24,739 bases of DNA, from the IMG/VR virus record IMGVR_UViG_3300029319_000482, positions 1 through 24,739 of that record; one strand, given 5' to 3'. The position numbers were made by a program, and so were the translations under genes. Below, in pieces: positions 12,445 to 19,800 of this stretch (position 1 is the stretch's first letter; each line of letters starts with the position of its first letter). This stretch comes from a virus. The notes beneath the pieces were generated by a model. It was not told the DNA's origin, ran no database searches, and saw nothing but the letters and a program-made list of their open reading frames with translations.

Positions 12445-13356
12445 ATGAAGATTACCAATAAATTTGGTATGCCACAACCATTTGTCGATTTTGCCATAAA
12501 CGACAAGTACAGTAAAGGCAAAGCTGATATATCTGTAACATCACTAATTGATAGTCCTAGAGTTAGGATTATGAAAGATGTTTATCAAGATCAAATAGAA
12601 GTTGATGCTGTGGATATGGTTTGGGCATTATTTGGAACTGCTGTACATTCAGTATTAGAACAATCTAATTCATCTAAAAATATTATAAACGAAGAAAGAA
12701 TATTCGCAGAATTAAACGGATGGATTTTATCCGGTGCTTTAGATAGGCAAGAAATAACTGACAATGTTGCATCAATAATAGATTACAAGGTTACATCAGT
12801 TTGGTCAGTAATTTATGGAAAAATAGAATGGGAAAGACAGCTTAATTGTTATGCTTGGCTCTATAGGCAAAAGAAAGAAAACATTGGTAAGTCAGTTGGA
12901 TCTCTAAAAATATGTGCAATTTTAAGAGATTGGAACAGAAGAGATGCTGAGAAAAAAGAAAATTATCCACAAGCACCAATCGTATTTGTAGACATACCAC
13001 TTTGGGATGCTGAGATTGCTCATCAATATGTCTCTGAAAGATTACATTTACATCAAGATGCTCAGATGAGTTACGATTTATTAAAAGATCTTCCTCTTTG
13101 TACTGACGAAGAAAGATGGAAAAAGAATGATACGTGGGCAGTAAAGAAAAAAGGTCAGAAAAGAGCCATTAGAGTTTTGGAAAGTGAACACGAGGCTGAA
13201 AACTATGTCAATTGGCATAACGAAACTGACACAGCATATATTAAGAAAACAGATTTAGAAATAGAGTTTCGATGTGGAGAACACACTCGATGTGGCAACT
13301 ATTGTTCAGTTGCTGATTTTTGCAATCAATACAAAGGAGAAAAAGATGGCAGATAA
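12445..13356 (+). CDS. PD-(D/E)XK nuclease with cysteine cluster (RecB/Cas4-like)
   Basis: 303 residues; ATG at 12445 with AGGAG 7 bases upstream. The RecB/Cas4-like order is visible: LFGTAVHSVLEQ (His motif), GWILSGALDR with the first acidic residue, SIIDYKVTS (the D-x-K active site), then QLNCYAWLYRQ (QxxxY motif). The C-terminus has four cysteines spaced C-x5-C-x3-C-x5-C (EFRCGEHTRCGNYCSVADFC), which could bind an Fe-S cluster as in Cas4/AddB relatives; the pattern differs because no N-terminal Cys is obviously paired. Probably a DNA end-processing exonuclease acting with the annealing protein at 13874. First gene of its transcript. Confidence 0.75.
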   Translation: MKITNKFGMPQPFVDFAINDKYSKGKADISVTSLIDSPRVRIMKDVYQDQIEVDAVDMVWALFGTAVHSVLEQSNSSKNIINEERIFAELNGWILSGALDRQEITDNVASIIDYKVTSVWSVIYGKIEWERQLNCYAWLYRQKKENIGKSVGSLKICAILRDWNRRDAEKKENYPQAPIVFVDIPLWDAEIAHQYVSERLHLHQDAQMSYDLLKDLPLCTDEERWKKNDTWAVKKKGQKRAIRVLESEHEAENYVNWHNETDTAYIKKTDLEIEFRCGEHTRCGNYCSVADFCNQYKGEKDGR

Positions 13357-13630
13357 AAAAACAAAAAAGTTAATGGAAACACTTGAAAAAGAAAAAATGA
13401 AAAGGGCAAGAAACAAAAAAGGTCACTTTGTTGCAGACGATCCTAATACACCACAGAACGAGGCTTATGTTAAATCAAGTGGTAAAGTCAAGGTTGGGTT
13501 AAATGCCCACATAAACGAGGCAACTAATAAAGGGAAGCCTATTAAAAGGTTCTTTTTAGTTAGATGGTATGATGCTTTTGTCAAGGGATATAATAAATTT
13601 GTTGCTGATTTATTTGGAGATATAAAATGA
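13346..13630 (+). CDS. Small conserved-type phage protein
   Basis: 94 residues from ATG at 13346 with AAAGGAGA upstream; a longer reading from 13274 lies inside the nuclease gene. The N-terminus is a Lys/Glu helix (ADKKTKKLMETLEKEKMKR), followed by KKGHFVADDPNTPQNEAYV, a motif I associate with unnamed phage proteins, and a hydrophobic-aromatic C-terminal part (RFFLVRWYDAFVKGYNKFVA). Overlaps the nuclease end by 11 bases and the next gene by 4. The DDPNTP-NEA region suggests a short conserved binding element. Function unknown. Confidence 0.7.
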   Translation: MADKKTKKLMETLEKEKMKRARNKKGHFVADDPNTPQNEAYVKSSGKVKVGLNAHINEATNKGKPIKRFFLVRWYDAFVKGYNKFVADLFGDIK

Positions 13631-13884
13631 GCGATAAAGTAGATTTATGTTATTTGCCAACGAATGGATTGTGCAAGTTAAATGAAATTTTGGATGACAG
13701 TTTCTTTCCGTCTAATCAAGAGAATATTATTAAACAAGAGTTGATAACATACGAAAAGATAGATGGTGCAATAAAGAAATCAATATTCCAAAGAAATTAC
13801 ATTGGAACAAGACATCATGATGGTCACATCACAGAAATCTTTCCAACTAAATTAGCAGAAAAAGAGGTAAAAAATGAAAAGTGA
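13627..13884 (+). CDS. Small unknown protein
   Basis: 85 residues; ATGA overlap with the previous stop (13627-13630). Contains two cysteines early (DLCYLPTNGLCKLNEILDDS) and a His-rich RHHDGHITEIFP near the end. No recognised domain. Overlaps the next gene by 11 bases, so it is part of a tightly coupled string. Function unknown. Confidence 0.6.
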   Translation: MSDKVDLCYLPTNGLCKLNEILDDSFFPSNQENIIKQELITYEKIDGAIKKSIFQRNYIGTRHHDGHITEIFPTKLAEKEVKNEK

Positions 13885-14602
13885 TATACCGGATAAAGTT
13901 GCTGAAACTTTAAAAGATATAGGAATGACATCAAAAGAAGCCGGATGGAATTGTCATGGAACTTACGTTCTTTTACATAAGGCATTAGAAAAAGTTGCTG
14001 TTCACAAAAAAATATCTTTTAAAGAACCTACAGTATTAGAATGTAACTCAGAGAAAAAGGTGGTCAGTTTGTTGGTCACCGGAACTATGGGAGACAAGTC
14101 AGAATGGTCTATAGGAGAGGCATCCCCATCAAATAATAAAAACAGCTATCCCTATGCGATGGCTGAAAAGAGAGCCAAAGACAGAGTGATACTAAAACTC
14201 GTGGGTCTTCATGGAGATGTTTATGCAGAAGATGAGGCTGATGCTTTTAAAGAGGCAAGACCTCAAGAGATTAAAGGTGGCACTATGGATAATGGATCTA
14301 AAGAAGTCGTTGAAGAAAAACGAAAGCCACCTAGACAGCCACTTATAGATGTAAAAGACATTGAAAGTGACAAGGTAGAAACCATTCCTGCCGATCAAGG
14401 GGCGAACATAATTAAAGAAGTTTTTAAAACTTTTATGCCAAACGAAGACATAGATAAACTCAGAAGATTTAAAGATGTTAATAAAGAGGCATTAATACAG
14501 TTAAAAGAATTTGATGAGAAAGCCTATCAAGAGGTTAAGGATTTATTTATGAAAAGAGCAGAAGAACTCAAAACTAAAGCAAAAGGAGAAGTAAATGAGT
14601 GA
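13874..14602 (+). CDS. Putative single-strand annealing protein (Rad52-like)
   Basis: 242 residues; ATG at 13874. The N-terminal half has a beta-rich layout with LLVTGTMGDKSEWSIGEASP followed by SYPYAMAEKRAKDRVILKLV and LHGDVYAEDEADAF. This 'GEA.p.n....YP..MAEKRAKDRVILKL..' pattern is one I link to phage Rad52/Sak-type annealing proteins, where the helix after the beta sheet packs on DNA. The second half (about 125-242) is charged and helical, probably an interaction tail. The neighbouring nuclease fits an exonuclease-annealer pair. The family call is tentative; an unnamed conserved protein is the alternative. Confidence 0.5.
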   Translation: MKSDIPDKVAETLKDIGMTSKEAGWNCHGTYVLLHKALEKVAVHKKISFKEPTVLECNSEKKVVSLLVTGTMGDKSEWSIGEASPSNNKNSYPYAMAEKRAKDRVILKLVGLHGDVYAEDEADAFKEARPQEIKGGTMDNGSKEVVEEKRKPPRQPLIDVKDIESDKVETIPADQGANIIKEVFKTFMPNEDIDKLRRFKDVNKEALIQLKEFDEKAYQEVKDLFMKRAEELKTKAKGEVNE

Positions 14603-14903
14603 ACAAAATAATTATCCACCAAGTGGAACTTTATTTGCAACCAAGGAAAAAAGAACTGAAAAGTCTCCGGACTATACCGGTCAGTTTGAATTGTCACATG
14701 AGGTTATAATAGACCTCTATGGTCAAATGAAAGAGGGTATTGAAAAGCCTATATTTAGCATGGTTGGTTGGAAGAAGTATAGTAACAGAACCGGAGTTTC
14801 ATTTCTTTCTGTAAGAGGAAATGTTTATGAGCCAAAGGAGTTAAAGGATATACCTAGACCTAAGCCAAAAGAGACAAAAGGCAAAGAAGATTTTGAAATT
14901 TAA
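14595..14903 (+). CDS. Conserved-type small DNA-metabolism protein
   Basis: 102 residues; ATG at 14595 (the ATGAGTGA overlap with the previous stop), with GGAGA upstream. The pattern PPSGTLFATKEKRTEKSPDY then GQFELSHEVIIDLYGQM and FSMVGWKKYSNRTGVSFLSV is an N-terminal strand-turn module plus a beta core, recalling small OB-like or DUF736-type phage proteins. The C-terminus is Pro/Lys-rich (IPRPKPKETKGKEDFEI), typical of an exposed acidic-ended tail. It may bind DNA beside the annealer. Not certain. Confidence 0.6.
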   Translation: MSEQNNYPPSGTLFATKEKRTEKSPDYTGQFELSHEVIIDLYGQMKEGIEKPIFSMVGWKKYSNRTGVSFLSVRGNVYEPKELKDIPRPKPKETKGKEDFEI

Positions 14904-14918
14904 TTAAGGGAGAAAATA

Positions 14919-15152
14919 ATGGAAGACAATAAACCACAATCAAGTGTTCCTAACGTCAGTTTTGAGGCTGTTAAAACCTCAATGATGCAAGACAAGAATG
15001 GAACAAATATTAAACTAACAATACATCCAAACGATGTTCCGGCTAAACTACATAAAGATTGGGTTGGATCTCGTTACATGGTTGTTATGGTCAAGATAAA
15101 TGACGATGGCACTCCGGAGCAAGGAGAGGATGATGTCATCAAACAAACATAA
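14919..15152 (+). CDS. Small conserved-type phage protein
   Basis: 77 residues; ATG at 14919 with GGGAGA upstream. The core NIKLTIHPNDVPAKLHKDWV then GSRYMVVMVKINDDG resembles unnamed proteins common beside phage recombination genes (strand, 'HPNDVP', helix, strand). No catalytic motif. Its end overlaps the following HTH gene by about 20 bases. Function unknown. Confidence 0.65.
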   Translation: MEDNKPQSSVPNVSFEAVKTSMMQDKNGTNIKLTIHPNDVPAKLHKDWVGSRYMVVMVKINDDGTPEQGEDDVIKQT

Positions 15153-15372
15153 TGAAGATGAGGTTATGTCTGAAGAGTATTTAACTCTTCAAGGCTTGGC
15201 TAAAATGCTTGCGATAACAAAGCCAACTCTTTACAAAATTATAAGAAATGAGGAACTTGGTTTTCCTAAGCCTTTTCCATTGATGAACACACAACAAAGG
15301 AAAAAAAACCTTTGGAGCAAGAAAGAGGTTCGAGAATGGCTTGAGCATCAGAGAGATCAAAAAGTTACGTAA
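15133..15372 (+). CDS. AlpA/MerR-like helix-turn-helix protein
   Basis: 79 residues from ATG at 15133, 6 bases after GGAG; ATG at 15166 is an alternative start giving a core-only product. A short winged-HTH of the AlpA/excisionase type is clear: LTLQGLAKMLAITKPTLYKI (helix-turn-helix), NEELGFPKPFPL (wing), then LWSKKEVREWLEHQ. Such proteins bind DNA as excisionases or regulators. The stop codon (TAA, 15370-15372) lies inside a copy of the palindromic repeat, and the next gene starts 4 bases later. The repeats could be its operators; this is speculation. Confidence 0.68.
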   Translation: MSSNKHNEDEVMSEEYLTLQGLAKMLAITKPTLYKIIRNEELGFPKPFPLMNTQQRKKNLWSKKEVREWLEHQRDQKVT

Positions 15373-15379
15373 AGTTATG
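15358..15379. repeat. Dispersed palindrome, copy 6 (spans stop and start)
   Basis: AAAAAGTTACGTAAAGTTAT holds the HTH gene's TAA stop in its centre and runs into the start codon of the next gene. The left arm differs at one or two positions from consensus. Confidence 0.65.
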
Positions 15380-15823
15380 GCTAGGATAAAATACGAGTCT
15401 CAAGATAACCTCAGACAAGAAAAAAATGTTTTAGGACACATGTCACGATTGTGGGATGTGTCTTATTCTAAATTGCCACTAGATTACAAATTAGATTATG
15501 CGATGTATAGAAATGACACTTTGGTAGGTTTTGCTGAAGTAAAATGCAGAAAGCCATCAATAAAAGATTTTCCAACTTATATAATATCTTTAGCCAAGAT
15601 TATGAAAGCAAGAAGACTAGCATCTGTAACTGGAACTAAATCAGTTTTGATTGTTAGTTGGTCTGATGCAACTGGCTGGATAGATGTGTTCTCAGATTTT
15701 ACTGTAAAACAAGGTGGCAGAAAAGATAGAGAAGATTGGCAAGATCAAGAGCCAGTATGTCACTTTGATATTAATGATTTTAAAATAATTTCACACAACG
15801 ATTTATCCGGCAGCCAAGAATAA
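15377..15823 (+). CDS. PD-(D/E)XK-like nuclease
   Basis: 148 residues from ATG at 15377; earlier TTG-type starts lie inside the HTH gene. The core is KLDYAMYRNDTLVGFAEVKC: an acidic residue after LDYA, then E-V-K, the D...ExK pattern of the restriction-endonuclease-like fold. It is followed by a helix (DFPTYIISLAKIMKARRLAS) and strand SVLIVSWSDATGWIDVF. Such small nucleases in phages act on recombination or replication DNA. Which DNA it cuts cannot be told. The lack of a strong ribosome site suggests coupling to the preceding gene. Confidence 0.6.
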   Translation: MARIKYESQDNLRQEKNVLGHMSRLWDVSYSKLPLDYKLDYAMYRNDTLVGFAEVKCRKPSIKDFPTYIISLAKIMKARRLASVTGTKSVLIVSWSDATGWIDVFSDFTVKQGGRKDREDWQDQEPVCHFDINDFKIISHNDLSGSQE

Positions 15824-15837
15824 CAGAGAGGTAAAAT

Positions 15838-16053
15838 ATGTCACATTTTAAGTTAGCTAAAAAAGAAATTGAGATGTTTGTTTTGTCAATGAAAATACAT
15901 AGAAAAAAGATAGATGAGGAACATCCTCATTCTGATAACTACGAATATTTGCATCCGGTATCTAAACAAATAAGATATCTTGATAGCTTGATAGGCAAAA
16001 TGGAAAATGAATTAAAAGTAAGATCAATGCGACCACATAAAGTAACAGTATAG
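15838..16053 (+). CDS. Small helical unknown protein
   Basis: 71 residues; ATG at 15838 with GAGAGG upstream. Helical and charged, with heptad-like spacing (FKLAKKEIEMFVLSMKIHRK, then YLDSLIGKMENELKV). The middle has HPHSDNYEYLHPVSKQIRYL. Likely short coiled coils. No motif. Function unknown. Confidence 0.6.
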   Translation: MSHFKLAKKEIEMFVLSMKIHRKKIDEEHPHSDNYEYLHPVSKQIRYLDSLIGKMENELKVRSMRPHKVTV

Positions 16054-16063
16054 GGAGTGATGT

Positions 16064-16264
16064 ATGTTTAAGGCAATGGCACTAATATGTAGTGCTTGGA
16101 TAGCAAATGGAGAGGCGAAACAAGCATGTTTTACTCACATGTTTGAATGGGAGTTTGAAACAAAAAAAGAATGTCAAATTAAGTTGTTGTACTATCGAGC
16201 AAAAGAAGCACCACCTTATCACAATATAGTTTTAGGGGAATGTATAAAAGTTAATAAATTATGA
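16064..16264 (+). CDS. Small cysteine-containing protein, possible signal-like N-terminus
   Basis: 66 residues; ATG at 16064 with AGGGAG upstream. The N-terminus MFKAMALICSAWIANGEAKQ is hydrophobic with Ala/Ser near a possible cleavage site, and four cysteines (residues 9, 22, 37, 59) could form disulphides outside the cytoplasm. A short phage family with 'C...F..EC' elements looks similar, but I do not name it. Export is a weak inference because the hydrophobic stretch is short. The next gene begins 10 bases after its stop. Confidence 0.55.
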   Translation: MFKAMALICSAWIANGEAKQACFTHMFEWEFETKKECQIKLLYYRAKEAPPYHNIVLGECIKVNKL

Positions 16265-16274
16265 AAGGAATAAA

Positions 16275-16532
16275 ATGAAATTAGCAGACGGATATGAAAA
16301 GGCATTTATTGGAACGACCATAAGTGCTTTTGGCAGAAAACAAGTAGCATTATATGATTATGATAAATGTATAATGGTACTCATGAATGATAATAATTGG
16401 GATGAAGAGGAAGCTATAGAATGGTTTAACTTCAACACAATAGGGTCTTGGGTAGGCGAAGATACTCCCATATTTGTTAATATGCATAAACTAGATGTCA
16501 TAAATGATTTCTTGGAGGATGACGATGAGTGA
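16275..16532 (+). CDS. Conserved-type small acidic phage protein
   Basis: 85 residues; ATG at 16275 with AAGGA upstream. The pattern YEKAFIGTTISAFGRKQVAL, YDYDKCIMVLMNDNNWDEEE and AIEWFNFNTIGSWVGEDTPI is shared by an unnamed family found in many phages and archaeal or bacterial elements ('C...L.....EEA.EWF.FN..G.WVGE.TP'). The C-terminus is acidic (DDDE). It overlaps the next gene by 8 bases. Function unknown. Confidence 0.68.
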   Translation: MKLADGYEKAFIGTTISAFGRKQVALYDYDKCIMVLMNDNNWDEEEAIEWFNFNTIGSWVGEDTPIFVNMHKLDVINDFLEDDDE

Positions 16533-16770
16533 TAACGTAAACAGACCAAGCCACTATAGAAAAGGCAAAGTAGAGTGTATTGATGCAATTAAATCTGCCT
16601 TAGCTGAGGGCTACGAGTATTACTTACAAGGAAATATATTAAAATATGTGTGGAGATATAATCACAAGAACCAACTAGAAGATCTTGAAAAAGCACAATG
16701 GTATCTCAAAGAATTAATAAAAGTAAAAAAAAGACCACCTAACAATTACCTCCCGGGAGGAAGTTCTTAG
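16525..16770 (+). CDS. DUF3310-family protein
   Basis: 81 residues from ATG at 16525, preceded by GGAGG with 6 bases between; an earlier ATG at 16519 directly abuts that site. The whole protein is the DUF3310 signature: NRPSHYRKGKVECIDAIKSA, then YLQGNILKYVWRYNHKNQLE and DLEKAQWYLKELI. Members are common in phages beside nucleotide and DNA-metabolism genes, sometimes annotated as nucleotide kinases without proof. The gene's end holds a GC-rich palindrome CCTCCCGGGAGG (16749-16760), which may help end transcription. Last gene of the rightward block. Confidence 0.8.
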   Translation: MSDNVNRPSHYRKGKVECIDAIKSALAEGYEYYLQGNILKYVWRYNHKNQLEDLEKAQWYLKELIKVKKRPPNNYLPGGSS

Positions 16771-16772
16771 AC

Positions 16773-16794
16773 TAAAACTTTACGTAAACTTTTG
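16773..16794. repeat. Dispersed palindrome, copy 7
   Basis: AAAACTTTACGTAAACTTTT (16774-16793) lies in the 34-base gap between the DUF3310 gene and the convergent giant gene. Confidence 0.75.
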
Positions 16795-16804
16795 CTAACT
16801 ACTA

Positions 16805-19800
16805 TCATGCAGTCTTTCGTATGCCTACACTTCTCATGAGCTGAATACCTTTCTTCATAATTTCTTGTATTCTTTCTCTACGAAGTTTTATTAGTTTCTT
16901 TCTTGTTTCTTCCGGTATTCTTAAATTTCTTTCTAATTCTTTTATTTGTCTTAATAATCTGTTTCTTGCATTGTCTAATGCTTTGAATCTGCCAAATATT
17001 CTGACCTCATCATCGTATCTAGCCATTAGCTTCTGCATACTTTCTCTGTCACCTCTTCTTCTAGCTAAATCAAATCTAGAGAATATCGTGAATAGCTCTT
17101 TTCTCTTTTCTAAATAATTTTGTGTATCAACTCTATCAGACGGCTGTGCTATTACCTTCCTAACAAATGGTATTCTATTTTCTAAGTTACCCTCAAAGTC
17201 TCCTGTGGCTATTGCCGGTATAGTTTCAAATACTAAATTTGCACTTCTACCTACAAAAGCACCTGCACCACCAATGACATATTCGTAGAAATACTCAACA
17301 GTATCCGGAGAAACATCAATCAATCCACCCTCAACTTCATCTCCTCCGGTTAAATCACTAATAGTTTGGACTATAAACTTAGATAAAGCTCCGGTGTTAC
17401 TCCAATGAGTATAGGCATCAGGTGTAGTAGAAGAAGAGTACATAGGTGTTTCTTTATATATTGGATCTCCTCTGTAGTTTTTATTTATCATCATTTCTCC
17501 AAGAGGCTTTACTGATGTTGGCACGAGATAGGTTTCAAAGTTTTCAATAGCACCAAATGGGCTGAGAGTTTCCATAGTAGTGCCAAAAATACTGTTTGCC
17601 ATCTGACCAAATGTATACTCGCCTCGTGTGTAGCGACTTAATGCTCTTCCTAAGTTGAATGGCATATTTAATCCATAAGCTAGTGGTATTGTTATGAACT
17701 TCTCATCTGTTAGTCCAAATGTACCAAATACTAAATTATGCTCTAGCTTGTAATCACTAAGCTGATCATATGGATTTTGCTCATCTTCATCGTCTGGATC
17801 TCTAAAGAACGCCATAAGCTGATCTTGAAGCATTCCGTATACAATCAATCCACCTAAAAGTTTTCTAACTTTAGGCGACTTATAAGCCGCATTAAATATA
17901 GCCATACTGCCTTGTACAGATGCATTATAAAATAAATATAATGAGTTCATGAAAACTTTGTCTTCGCCACCTTTTGCAAAGTTTACTGTGACGTTTCTCG
18001 CTGCCTCGGCAGCTCTAGCATCAGTGAAACCTCTTTTCTTTAAATTAGTGAATGTAGCTACACGAACACCATTTTCAATTACAGTATTGTAGTCTTCTAA
18101 AAACTTTAACAGGCTTTTGCCTTTCTTTAAAAAGAAGTTGTTTCTTTGTACACCTAGAGATGTGGTGTCGCTTATGTCTTGTAACAGCTTATTAAGATTA
18201 TCCATTTGATCTTGAACTGTACCCATCATGTTTGTAGCGTTTTTACCACCGGCTCTAACAAACTTATTATACTCTTGTGACCAGTAGCTTGTATCATCTT
18301 GATTTCTTAAAACTTTTCTAATTCCATTAATAGCACCTGCAACATCTTTTACTATCTCTTTTGTAATTCCTTCTGCATCGTGTTGTTGTATATTTATAAG
18401 TGCTGTCTCTAAATCTTTTGCAAAGTTAGGAATAACAAACGCTGGGTTATAAGATGTATTAACATTTGATAAAAATCTATTTAACTTAGATAAAGCCTGA
18501 AATATAACATGGCTTGTTTTTGGATCGTAATGATGTTTAAACGCTCTGGCTAGGCTTTGTCTGTAAAAGTTTACGTAAACTTCTTCTCCATCAACTTTGA
18601 CTGTAAGCTGTAATGGATCTAAAGGCTCTTTTACATTTGTTACTTCACCAAAATTTTCTTTTAAATCTGTACGCAAATTATCGTTTGTAGCGAAACTTCC
18701 ATCACTCTGTTCTTCTTGGCCGCGCAGTAACCTGACTAAATCTTGCCCAACTTTATTTCTTTCAGATCTGTCAATAGCACGTTGATTTTGAGCAATCGTA
18801 GAAGCAAGAATATTCTCTGCATATTTAACACCTCTACCTCTGGCTTTAATATCCTCTTTACCTAAAGCTCCAAAGTAATTAACAGTTCTTCTTTTCTTAT
18901 TGAGCCTGTCATCATTAAACTCATCTGTAGAGTCTAAATCACCACGCAAAGGTACATAATGTTTAAATCTAGCTATATTATCATCGTATTCTTGCTTAGT
19001 TACCAATCCACTTTCGTATCTTATGTTGTTAGTGCTTGTTACAATTCTTTTTACACTTCTATCTACAGATCTAAATATTTCTTGATTTTTACTATCTAAT
19101 CCATCAAACCAGTCTAGTATTACATTGGCTTCTCCATTAGACATACCAGACCCTAGTCCTCTATTATATTCTTGAAGTATTTGCGCATTTCTTTCTTTAG
19201 CATGCATAGCATACAAATAAGCATCAACAAGAGCCATCTTTGGATCAACTGTTACATCTAATGCTCTTTTTACATATCCTTCGTCTTGTGCTTTAGCTGC
19301 TGCTTTAGCAGAGAGTTCTTGTAAATTATTTAATTGAGCTTCTGAAATATCAATATTCCTAATTTCTTCAATTAATGGTTTTACAATTGTTTCTTCTAAA
19401 TCAGATATTTTAGATCCAATAATACCTGTAGAGTTTACCTCTCTTAGGTAAGGATCCATAGCGTCTGCTATTGTGTAGCCTTTATCACGTAGCTCATCCA
19501 TCATAGCGCCTACAGGTTGAAAAGAATCTTGATATTTTTGTACTATTCTTTGTGCAGCCTCAGCTCTAGTTCTGCCAAACAATAATTTTTCTGGTATTAT
19601 TTTTAAACCTTTAGCAATTAAACCACTTAAATTATCGTATCTAATATTAAGTTGCGCGGTAGCTATGTCACGATCATTTTTTTCCTGTTGTCTTTGCTGT
19701 TCACTTTGTGGTGTTGCTCTTACTCTTGAGCGTCTAGTCTCAGGTTCTCCGGCAACATTTGCTCCACTTCCGATGTCATTTCGGGTAAACCTTCCGGGAA

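Noticed and set aside
19081-19140. Other SD-plus-ATG sites inside the giant gene (for example near 19115 and 22060)
   Set aside because: They open only 1 to 12 codons before a stop, so they are not overprinted genes.
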